This document shows positions 1 to 6,430 of a DNA stretch of 12,245 nt, in pieces (the first letter of the stretch is position 1; every line of letters begins with the position of its first letter). The notes under the pieces are model-generated. The model was given only the letters and a program-made list of their open reading frames with translations, searched no databases and was not told the DNA's origin. Position numbers and translations under genes: made by a program. This DNA is from an uncultured Sulfurovum sp. (GTDB lineage: Bacteria; Campylobacterota; Campylobacteria; Campylobacterales; Sulfurovaceae), in the NCBI GenBank assembly GCA_947313765.1, contig CAMZNQ010000005.1:1-12245 (forward strand). The letters are read 5' to 3'.

Positions 1-47
1 TTGTGCGTGTGTTATAACTTTGTAACCTCTCTACTATAAAATAGTAT

Positions 48-353
48 ATGAAAAATTTTTTACTCAAAAACTATTACCTCATTATTGCTATTTTTATTTT
101 CATCTCTATTTTGACAACCAAGATAGATTTTTATAAAGCTGTTATTTTACTCCTAGAGTTTATTGTCATACTCGAAGTGGTGAAGATGGTGGCTGACTTT
201 ATTGAAAAGCAAAAAGTTAGATTGCGTTTTGTTATTGACATGTTTATTGTTTTTCTCATTCGAGATGTGGTCATTTTAACCTCTTACCCTGAAAAGAAAC
301 ATGAGGATATTTTATTTCTTTTATTGGTGATTTTTATCTTTTTTGTGTTTTGA
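48..353 (+). CDS. PsiE-like small integral membrane protein
   Basis: A 101-residue, very hydrophobic protein with about four predicted membrane segments (roughly residues 9-23, 30-45, 60-78 and 87-101). Between segments 2 and 3 lies a charged stretch with ILEVVKMVADFIEKQ and then RLRFVIDMFIVFLIRDVVI. This arrangement resembles the phosphate-starvation-inducible PsiE family, whose biochemical role is unknown; it should sit in the inner membrane. The C-terminus ends directly in the last hydrophobic segment. No convincing ribosome binding site precedes the ATG. A TATAAAAT box at 35-42 lies so close to the start that transcription could begin at or near the ATG. Family assignment rests on the pattern of segments and the central motif, so it is moderate; that it is a real membrane protein gene is more certain. 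No partner gene is visible because the window begins just upstream. Confidence 0.7.
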   Translation: MKNFLLKNYYLIIAIFIFISILTTKIDFYKAVILLLEFIVILEVVKMVADFIEKQKVRLRFVIDMFIVFLIRDVVILTSYPEKKHEDILFLLLVIFIFFVF

Positions 354-418
354 TTTTTGGCACTCTTTTATAGTCCGTCACAGGTTTTGAAAAAAGAGAA
401 AAAGGTTTAAAATCATAC

Positions 419-446
419 CTTTCTACACAGTTAAAAAAGTAGAAAG
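419..446. repeat. 8-bp inverted repeat, 12-nt spacer
   Basis: CTTTCTAC at 419-426 is the exact reverse complement of GTAGAAAG at 439-446. A second, shorter inverted repeat (AAAGGT 401-406 with ACCTTT 417-422) overlaps its left arm, so the two hairpins could not form together. They lie between the psiE-like gene and the IS605-type end. Neither is followed by a convincing T-run in the direction of a nearby gene, so I do not call a terminator. Function unknown. Confidence 0.4.
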
Positions 447-459
447 AGTAGTATAATCA

Positions 460-522
460 ATTGACATACTCCCCATGCATAAAGGCAGGGGATTCTGTCA
501 ATACATTATGATAACCTGCTAG
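460..522 (-). mobile_element. Solo right end of an IS200/IS605-family element (omega-RNA-like 3' region), no transposase
   Basis: Read on the minus strand, this stretch carries GAATCCCCTGCC (495-484), a short loop, then GCATGGGGAGTATGTCAA (478-461). That is the conserved hairpin and TCAA terminus I recognise at the right ends of tnpB-carrying IS200/IS605 elements, where it forms the 3' part of the omega RNA. The inner stem pairs CCCC with GGGG and TGC with GCA around a bulged T. An outer stem pairs ATTGACA (460-466) with TGTCAAT (496-502). A CCTAGCAGGTTAT segment lies just upstream on the minus strand (522-510) and looks like more of the same RNA. No tnpA or tnpB reading frame is present, so this is a decayed end, a mini-element, or a retained non-coding RNA. 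The left boundary is uncertain. Confidence 0.7.
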
Positions 523-545
523 GTATATTCTTGGTTTTCTTGGTT

Positions 546-560
546 TTTAGATTATCTAAA
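546..560. repeat. 15-bp near-perfect palindrome
   Basis: TTTAGAT at 546-552 and ATCTAAA at 554-560 are exact reverse complements around a single central base. It lies 15 bp beyond the stop codon of the phosphoribosyltransferase gene and about 40 bp inside the recognised IS605-type end. Immediately beside it, the 9-base unit TTCTTGGTT is repeated in tandem at 528-545. It could be the subterminal palindrome of the other end of a mini-element, or a protein binding site. It does not look like a terminator because no T-run follows it on the minus strand. Confidence 0.35.
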
Positions 561-575
561 TGAGATAGAAGATAG

Positions 576-1022
576 CTAACTTCTTAAATCCTCTGACCAA
601 AAAAACTCAATCCACCCTTTAGGCTCTTTAACCCACCATGTAGGTTCTACTACGGCTGTTGGTTTGTAAAATATAGATGCAGTGTAGAACTCAATCATTG
701 GGTATTTGGACTCTAAAATCTTTAGAACCTCTACTAAAGTCTCACCACTATCTACAATGTCATCTACAACTAAGACTCGTTTTGCTCTATCTAAATCTGG
801 AATATTAAAAACCATTACCTCATCTAGCTTTTTAGTGCCATTGTATCCTATTGTATTTATGGCATAAACCTCTCTTATATTGTAAAATTCTCCTAACATC
901 TGCCCCATGCTTAATCCTCCTCTTGAAATGGGTAGAATTACATCAAACTCTTGGTCAATCTTGTGAGTTAAAGCTTTTAAATCTTCCCTAAATTCATCAT
1001 AGGGGTAATATATCTTATTCAT
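576..1022 (-). CDS. Purine (xanthine/hypoxanthine/guanine-type) phosphoribosyltransferase
   Basis: A 148-residue type I phosphoribosyltransferase, expected to join a free purine base to PRPP, giving the nucleotide and pyrophosphate in the cytosol. The PRPP-binding loop is VLVVDDIVDSGET at residues 83-95, with the two acidic residues and the DSGET turn intact. An ISRGG segment at 32-36 matches the early loop of the family. The C-terminal GWIEFFWSEDLR resembles the aromatic tail of Gpt/XPRT-like enzymes, which favours a 6-oxopurine substrate, but the exact base cannot be read from sequence. Length is typical. Its ATG lies inside the last codons of mqnE (8-bp overlap), so the two are surely co-transcribed and probably translationally coupled. 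MqnE's pathway later releases a purine base, which makes salvage of that base an attractive inferred role. The stop is followed by no clear terminator. Confidence 0.88.
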   Translation of the reverse strand: MNKIYYPYDEFREDLKALTHKIDQEFDVILPISRGGLSMGQMLGEFYNIREVYAINTIGYNGTKKLDEVMVFNIPDLDRAKRVLVVDDIVDSGETLVEVLKILESKYPMIEFYTASIFYKPTAVVEPTWWVKEPKGWIEFFWSEDLRS

Positions 1023-2079
1023 GAAAAACTAACTCATTATATAGGCTATCTCTCTCTACAGGAGTAAATCCCGAACTTTTAATAAGCTCAATAAACTCAT
1101 TAAGCTCCATACCATTAGCACTCTTTGCTCCTGCTGCTGATTGTATCGCCTCTTTTTGAATTGTTCCATCTAGGTCATTTGCTCCAAACTCTTGTGCAAT
1201 AAGTGCTAGATTTATGGTTGATGTTGCCCAGTAGGCTTTTATGTTTGGGATATTGTCTAAAATAATTCTACTAATTGCATAGGTCTTTAAAATCTCTTGA
1301 CCAGATGGGTAGTTACAGTTTTTTAAGAAGTTGTTTTCTTTTTGATATACTAAAGGGATAAAAGCATTAAAGCCACCTGTTCTATCTTGTAAATCTCTCA
1401 ATCGTATCATGTGGTCTATTCTGTTAGCACGACTCTCTACATGACCAAAAAGCATGGTTGCATTTGACTCTCTCCCTCTATTGTGCCACTTTTCATGAAT
1501 CTCTAGCCACTGAGCCGAAGTTACTTTACCTTTACATAGATATTCTCTAACATCTTCATCAAAAATCTCTGCTCCTCCACCTGGCATGGAGTCTACACCA
1601 CTCTCTATCATAAGGTCAAGAACCTCATCATAACTTAACCCATATTGACGATGAAGAAAATCAACCTCTGCTCCTGTCATGGATTTAATATGAATATTTG
1701 GAAATTTATCTTTTATTTTTCTAAATGCTCCCATATACCACTCTACACCATCATTTGGATTGTGTGCAGATACAATATGAAGCTCTTTTGCACCCTTTTC
1801 TATGGCAGTAGTTGCTATCTCTAAAATCTGCTCATGAGTTAGTGTATATTGGTTAGGATTTTTTCGTGTAGCAGAGTAGGCACAAAATTTACAGACATCT
1901 GCACATACATTAGTTGGGTTTATGTGGCGATTAATATTGAAATAGCTCTTTTTCCCAAATCTCTCTTTACGAATATCATCTGCTAACTCTCCTAAGGTAA
2001 ATAGGTCAAGTTCATAGAGTGCCTCTCCCTCCTCTTGGCTTAACCTATCTTTACGCTTTATTTTTTCTATTAAGCTCAT
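1015..2079 (-). CDS. mqnE: Aminofutalosine synthase MqnE (radical SAM)
   Basis: A 354-residue radical SAM enzyme of the futalosine pathway to menaquinone. MqnE joins 3-[(1-carboxyvinyl)oxy]benzoate to the adenosyl part of SAM, giving 6-amino-6-deoxyfutalosine. The iron-sulfur cluster motif CxxxCxxC is at Cys59, Cys63 and Cys66, in the context HINPTNVCADVCKFCAYSA that distinguishes MqnE from MqnC. Further family stretches are KELHIVSAHNPND, SMPGGGAEIF, and HVESRANRIDHMIRLRDLQD. Length matches the family and nothing is broken. The ATG is preceded by AAGGGA at a sensible distance. A TATAAT on the minus strand (2107-2112) about 28 bp upstream is the likely promoter. It is the first gene of a two-gene unit with the phosphoribosyltransferase. 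Menaquinone is the usual respiratory quinone of Campylobacterota, so this gene is probably essential. Confidence 0.95.
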   Translation of the reverse strand: MSLIEKIKRKDRLSQEEGEALYELDLFTLGELADDIRKERFGKKSYFNINRHINPTNVCADVCKFCAYSATRKNPNQYTLTHEQILEIATTAIEKGAKELHIVSAHNPNDGVEWYMGAFRKIKDKFPNIHIKSMTGAEVDFLHRQYGLSYDEVLDLMIESGVDSMPGGGAEIFDEDVREYLCKGKVTSAQWLEIHEKWHNRGRESNATMLFGHVESRANRIDHMIRLRDLQDRTGGFNAFIPLVYQKENNFLKNCNYPSGQEILKTYAISRIILDNIPNIKAYWATSTINLALIAQEFGANDLDGTIQKEAIQSAAGAKSANGMELNEFIELIKSSGFTPVERDSLYNELVFHE

Positions 2080-2105
2080 TTTATCCCTTTTTTTTACTTT
2101 TTTGC

Positions 2106-2112
2106 TATTATA
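2106..2112. promoter_or_regulatory. Overlapping divergent -10 elements (mqnE leftward, glnD rightward)
   Basis: The 59-bp gap between the divergent mqnE and glnD starts contains CTATTATAAC. On the minus strand this reads TATAAT (2107-2112), predicting a leftward start near 2099-2100. On the plus strand it reads TATTAT (2106-2111), predicting a rightward start near 2118. The two starts would be about 18 bp apart and both leaders short (about 20 nt). No clear -35 box is visible on either side, which is usual for sigma-70 promoters in Campylobacterota. One polymerase footprint would cover both. Confidence 0.55.
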
Positions 2113-2125
2113 ACAACAATAGATT

Positions 2126-2130
2126 AGGAG
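2126..2130 (+). promoter_or_regulatory. Ribosome binding site fixing the glnD start
   Basis: AGGAG lies 8 nt before the ATG at 2139. The same frame stays open upstream to an ATG at 2019, but that would give a hydrophobic leader read antisense through the start of mqnE and has no such site. The Shine-Dalgarno sequence therefore decides in favour of 2139. Confidence 0.8.
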
Positions 2131-2138
2131 TGGGAAAG

Positions 2139-4595
2139 ATGAATAATATTAAACTAGAAATAGAAAATTTAATATATGAGAATGCACCAGATTTTGAGAT
2201 ATCAAAAGTTTTAAAGAGAGAGATTAAGAGTTACTATAAAACTCTTGATAAGACATTTTCTCAGAATAATGGAAAAGATTTTCTACTAAAACATACAAGA
2301 AAAATAGATGAAATTATAGAGATAGTATATCAAGTTGCTATGCGTTCTATGTTTGGTTCATATATACCTATGAAAAGTACACTACCACTTACCCTACTTG
2401 CTCTTGGCTCTTATGGTAGAGAACAGCTCTGTGTCTATTCAGATATTGATTTAATGATTGTATATAAAGAGGTTAAGGGCTACAATATCAAGGAGATGAT
2501 AGAGAAGATTCTTATCTTATTGTGGGATGCAGGATTAAAACTTGGACATCGTGTTCATGAGATAGAGGAGCTATTTGAAGTATCACAGAGTGATATTACC
2601 ATTAAAAGTTCCATGATAGAGTCACGCTTCATAGAGGGTTCTACTCAACTATGGCATCAGACACAAAATGAACTAAATAAAATTCGTAAATATAAGCAAG
2701 AGGAGTTTATTGATTCTAAAATAGAGGAGATGAAAGCTCTCCATAAAAAATACCCTATGAGTATGGAACCAAATCTAAAAGAGGGAGTAGGTGGATTTAG
2801 AAATGGAAATTTGGTCTATTGGATAGGAAATATTCTATATAATATTCCAAGAATTAAAGATTTAGATAGGTCAATTGTATCAGATAGAGAGTATAGAGAG
2901 TTTAGAATAGCATTAGATTTTCTATTTAGAGTACGCTCTGCTCTGCATCTTGCAACAGGAAAAAAAGAGGATAGATTACGCCTTGAACTACTACCTTCTG
3001 TTGCAAAATATTTAGGATATAAAGATAGTAATAGAGAACATATTAAACTATCTCGTAACGTAATATCTTCTCTTAAGATTATAAAACTACATACTACAGT
3101 ATGGATAAGTCAAATGAGTAGTGCTTATGATAGTAAAAAGATGCTAACTCCTAAAAAACAAAATGACTCCTATTATGAACTTCTTAAACAGTTAAGTGAT
3201 GCACCTAAAGAGAGATTTCCTGTACACCCCTCATTTTTAAAAGCATTAAACTCTAGCTTTAGAGAACCTAATGTAGATGATAGAGTATATATAATATTAA
3301 AAAAGATATTTCAAACCTCACATACTCATCTCATCTTAGAGACTCTTATTGATACACGTCTATTAGGTTACACTATCCCATATATAAAATCTATTATAAA
3401 TCTACCTCAATTTGATGGCTATCATCAACATGCAGTGGGAATACATACAGTTAAATGTATAGAGGCACTAGAGAATATAAAAGATAATAGAGTAGCAGTT
3501 CTATATAATCATTTAGATGATAGAGAGAAGATGTTTATTAAACTTGTTGTCCTTATCCATGATGCAGGAAAAGGTAGAAAAAGAGTTCATCATGAGGTTG
3601 GAACAATTCTATTTAAAGGTTTAGCAAGTAAATTTAATTTAACTAAAAAAGAGATAAAAGTTGGTAGAAATCTTATCTTATACCATACATTAATGAGTAC
3701 TACAGCACAAAGAGAAGACCTCTATTCAGAACAGACTATTTTAAAGTTTTCATCACATTTTCCTACTCAAAAAGAGTTAAATTTTATCTATATATTAACA
3801 TATGCAGATATGAATGGAGTAGGTTCAAATATATATAATGAGTTTAACTCTAAACTTATTAATACACTATATAAGGAGTCATGTTTAGCAATATATAATG
3901 TTACACTCATAAAAGAGACAAGAAAACGGATTAAAAAAGAGAGACAGCTTAAACAGATAGAGGAGTTTAGAGAGCTACCAAATAGTTTAAAAAAGAGAAC
4001 TTTTAAAATTAATTCAGATATGTTTTTTATAAAAAATACACCTCAAAAGATTATTGACATAGTCAATAGAGCAAATATTTTAGAGGATTATAGTTTTAAT
4101 ATCTCAAATGATAAGTTTTTAACCATTGAAATTTTAAGAAAAGATAACCTAGATTTAAGTTATCTACTCCATAAGCTATCTGATTTAGAGATTGTTCAAG
4201 TTGATATTTACAAACTTTTTTTAGGAATAAAATATTTTAAAATTGATTTTGCACAAAATATTACAAAAGATAGTGAGTTATATATTAGAGATACTATATT
4301 AACATCTTTAAAAAGAGAGCATACCCTATTGTTAAACAGACCAAATATTGAGATAAAAAATATAAATATAGATTGTAATCACTCAAAGGAACATGCTGTA
4401 ATGAGATTGAACTGTTCTAATCAAAAAGGAATACTATCTTATCTTATAAAATTATTTGATAAATTTAAAGTAGATATTAGTTCTGCAAAGATTCACACAA
4501 AAATGAATAGAGTAAACGACCTTTTTTTAATTGAAAAGAATGGAAACTTTTGTAATAATACAGAACAAATTATCAAAGAATTAACGGAGATTTAA
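2139..4595 (+). CDS. glnD: [Protein-PII] uridylyltransferase / uridylyl-removing enzyme GlnD-like
   Basis: An 818-residue cytosolic protein with the GlnD domain order. An N-terminal nucleotidyltransferase domain carries GSYGRE (residues 90-95) followed by the acidic pair Asp102 and Asp104 in YSDIDLMIVY. A middle HD phosphohydrolase domain has His431, the HDAGKG box at 474-479 and HHEVG from 484. A C-terminal ACT domain starts near residue 752, with a weaker ACT-like region before it. GlnD adds UMP to PII protein when glutamine is low and removes it when glutamine is high. The family's usual GGYGRGEL is varied here to GSYGREQL, but the catalytic acids remain. It is somewhat shorter than the roughly 890-residue E. 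coli protein. It forms an operon with glmS, 2 bp downstream. The PII partner is not in the window, so the substrate is inferred. Confidence 0.88.
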   Translation: MNNIKLEIENLIYENAPDFEISKVLKREIKSYYKTLDKTFSQNNGKDFLLKHTRKIDEIIEIVYQVAMRSMFGSYIPMKSTLPLTLLALGSYGREQLCVYSDIDLMIVYKEVKGYNIKEMIEKILILLWDAGLKLGHRVHEIEELFEVSQSDITIKSSMIESRFIEGSTQLWHQTQNELNKIRKYKQEEFIDSKIEEMKALHKKYPMSMEPNLKEGVGGFRNGNLVYWIGNILYNIPRIKDLDRSIVSDREYREFRIALDFLFRVRSALHLATGKKEDRLRLELLPSVAKYLGYKDSNREHIKLSRNVISSLKIIKLHTTVWISQMSSAYDSKKMLTPKKQNDSYYELLKQLSDAPKERFPVHPSFLKALNSSFREPNVDDRVYIILKKIFQTSHTHLILETLIDTRLLGYTIPYIKSIINLPQFDGYHQHAVGIHTVKCIEALENIKDNRVAVLYNHLDDREKMFIKLVVLIHDAGKGRKRVHHEVGTILFKGLASKFNLTKKEIKVGRNLILYHTLMSTTAQREDLYSEQTILKFSSHFPTQKELNFIYILTYADMNGVGSNIYNEFNSKLINTLYKESCLAIYNVTLIKETRKRIKKERQLKQIEEFRELPNSLKKRTFKINSDMFFIKNTPQKIIDIVNRANILEDYSFNISNDKFLTIEILRKDNLDLSYLLHKLSDLEIVQVDIYKLFLGIKYFKIDFAQNITKDSELYIRDTILTSLKREHTLLLNRPNIEIKNINIDCNHSKEHAVMRLNCSNQKGILSYLIKLFDKFKVDISSAKIHTKMNRVNDLFLIEKNGNFCNNTEQIIKELTEI

Positions 4596-4597
4596 AT

Positions 4598-6406
4598 ATG
4601 TGTGGAATTGTTGGCTATATTGGAGATAAAGAGAAGAAAGAGATTTTACTAGATGGGCTTCAAGAGTTAGTGTATAGAGGTTATGATTCGGCAGGGATTG
4701 CCATTATAGAAAACAGACAATTAAGAAACTTTAAAGCAGTAGGAAGACTTAAAAATTTAAGAGAGAAGACAAAAGATTACGAGAGTATAGATTTTGGAGT
4801 ATCTATTGGTCACACTAGATGGGCTACACATGGAAAACCAACAGAACTTAATGCACATCCACACATGGGAACTTACTCATTTGTAGTACATAATGGTATT
4901 ATTGAAAATTATCAAGAGTTAAAAAAAGAGTTACAATCAAAGGGTATTAATTTTTTAAGTCAAACAGATACAGAGACAATTGTTCATCTATTTGAGAAAT
5001 ATAATAATATTAATGGCAATCCATGGGAAGCATTTACTAAAACTATTGATAAACTAGATGGAGCTTATGCTACTCTTCTAATTACAGAGGCAGATGAAAA
5101 GAGTATATTTTTTGCAAAACATGGCTCTCCCATGCTTATTGGATTTAAAGATGATGAGATATTTTTTGCCTCTTCAGATACCCCTATCATAGGAAAAGCA
5201 ACAGAGGTCTACTACCTAGAGGATGGAGAGTATGGATATGCAAAAGATGGGAAAGTTACTCTTTTTGATGAAAATGGAGAGAAGAGTTTTACAAAACAGC
5301 CATTAGCAACAGACAAGGCAATGGCTCAAAAAGATGGTTATAGATTCTTTATGGAGAAAGAGATATATGAACAGAGTCATGTAATGAACGATACAATGAT
5401 GGGTCGTCTATTAGAAGATAAGATAGATTTTGAAGAGCTAGATGAAAAGCTATTTGAAAATATTACAAACATAAAGATTTGTGCTTGTGGAACATCTTAT
5501 CACTCTGCTCTAACAGGTGCATATCTACTTGAAAGAGTTGCTAAAATCCCTTGTCAAGTAGAGATAGCTTCAGAGTTTAGATACAAAGAGCCACTTCTTC
5601 AAAAAAATACACTATTTATAACCATATCACAAAGTGGAGAGACAGCAGATACTCTCGAAGCTCTTAAGATGGCAAAACGAGCAGGGTTAAAGAGTTTAAG
5701 TATATGTAATGTAGATAACTCCTCCATTGTAAGAGAGAGTGACTCTGCCATCTTAACAAGAGCAGGAATTGAAAAAGGGGTGGCAAGTACAAAAGCATTT
5801 GCCACACAAACTATGGTTCTATGGATGCTAACTCTATATGTTGCTCAAATTAAAAAGAGTATTAGTAGTGAAAAACTCTTAGAAGAGTTAGATGCAATGC
5901 GTCATACACCAAAATCTCTTTTAGTTACAGATAGAGTCCACTCTAAAATGAACCGTTTATCTAAAAGATACTTACATGGTCATGGATTTTTCTTTATTGG
6001 AAGAGACCTATTCTTTCCTTTAGCACTAGAGGGTGCATTAAAACTAAAAGAGATATCTTATCTACATGCAGAAGGTTACCCTGCAGGAGAGATGAAGCAT
6101 GGTCCAATTGCTCTAGCCGATTCAGAACTATTTACAATTGCACTTATGCCAAAAACTCTACACTATGATAAGATAAAATCAAATGTAGAGGAGTTATGTG
6201 CTAGAGATACAACAGTTTTAGCTATCTCTTCTGAACCTTTTGAGTTAGCAGATGACTTTATTAAAACTACTTACGATTCACACCCTATGTTAGAATTTTT
6301 TGAGATGATGGTGGTAACTCAACTACTAGCTCTTGAAATTTCTATTCGTTTAGGGAATGATGTAGATATGCCAAGAAACTTGGCAAAGAGTGTAACTGTT
6401 GAGTAG
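4598..6406 (+). CDS. glmS: Glutamine-fructose-6-phosphate aminotransferase (isomerizing) GlmS
   Basis: A complete 602-residue glucosamine-6-phosphate synthase. It makes glucosamine-6-phosphate and glutamate from fructose-6-phosphate and glutamine, the first step towards UDP-GlcNAc for peptidoglycan and lipopolysaccharide. The N-terminal glutaminase domain begins MCGIVGYIGD, so Cys2 becomes the N-terminal nucleophile after Met removal. GHTRWATHG (71-79), Asn99-Gly100 and TDTE (123-126) complete the glutamine site. Two SIS sugar-isomerase domains follow: the first begins near CGTSYHS (297) with ISQSGETADT after it, the second ends the protein. The extreme C-terminus PRNLAKSVTVE is the canonical ammonia-channel tail. 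A GGAG (4586-4589) inside the end of glnD serves as ribosome binding site. The 2-bp spacing leaves no room for a glmS ribozyme, so that type of control is absent. Confidence 0.97.
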   Translation: MCGIVGYIGDKEKKEILLDGLQELVYRGYDSAGIAIIENRQLRNFKAVGRLKNLREKTKDYESIDFGVSIGHTRWATHGKPTELNAHPHMGTYSFVVHNGIIENYQELKKELQSKGINFLSQTDTETIVHLFEKYNNINGNPWEAFTKTIDKLDGAYATLLITEADEKSIFFAKHGSPMLIGFKDDEIFFASSDTPIIGKATEVYYLEDGEYGYAKDGKVTLFDENGEKSFTKQPLATDKAMAQKDGYRFFMEKEIYEQSHVMNDTMMGRLLEDKIDFEELDEKLFENITNIKICACGTSYHSALTGAYLLERVAKIPCQVEIASEFRYKEPLLQKNTLFITISQSGETADTLEALKMAKRAGLKSLSICNVDNSSIVRESDSAILTRAGIEKGVASTKAFATQTMVLWMLTLYVAQIKKSISSEKLLEELDAMRHTPKSLLVTDRVHSKMNRLSKRYLHGHGFFFIGRDLFFPLALEGALKLKEISYLHAEGYPAGEMKHGPIALADSELFTIALMPKTLHYDKIKSNVEELCARDTTVLAISSEPFELADDFIKTTYDSHPMLEFFEMMVVTQLLALEISIRLGNDVDMPRNLAKSVTVE

Positions 6407-6430
6407 AAATATTCCTAATAGGAATATTTT
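6407..6430. terminator. Shared hairpin between convergent glmS and yfaZ-like genes
   Basis: AAATATTCC (6407-6415) and GGAATATTT (6421-6429) form a perfect 9-bp stem with a 5-nt TAATA loop, beginning immediately after the glmS stop codon. On the plus strand the descending arm ends in TTTT, so it can act as a weak intrinsic terminator for glnD-glmS. The hairpin also contains the last codons and stop of the convergent gene on the minus strand. The stem is AT-rich and the T-run short, so efficiency is uncertain. Confidence 0.6.

Noticed and set aside
460..502. The IS605-type hairpin as an intrinsic terminator of the mqnE-phosphoribosyltransferase unit
   Set aside because: No T-run follows it on the minus strand (the next bases are TTGATTATACT), and its sequence matches a transposon end rather than a simple terminator. 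Some termination effect cannot be excluded.
2019..2138. Longer N-terminus for the GlnD-like protein starting at ATG 2019
   Set aside because: It would be read antisense through the first codons of mqnE, has no ribosome binding site, and gives an implausible hydrophobic leader. ATG 2139 has AGGAG 8 nt upstream.
4560..4600. glmS ribozyme upstream of glmS
   Set aside because: glnD coding sequence continues to 2 bp before glmS, so there is no leader that could hold the ribozyme.
5599..5805. Antisense open frame inside glmS
   Set aside because: It lies wholly inside a highly conserved coding region, has no family resemblance and no promoter or ribosome binding site of note.
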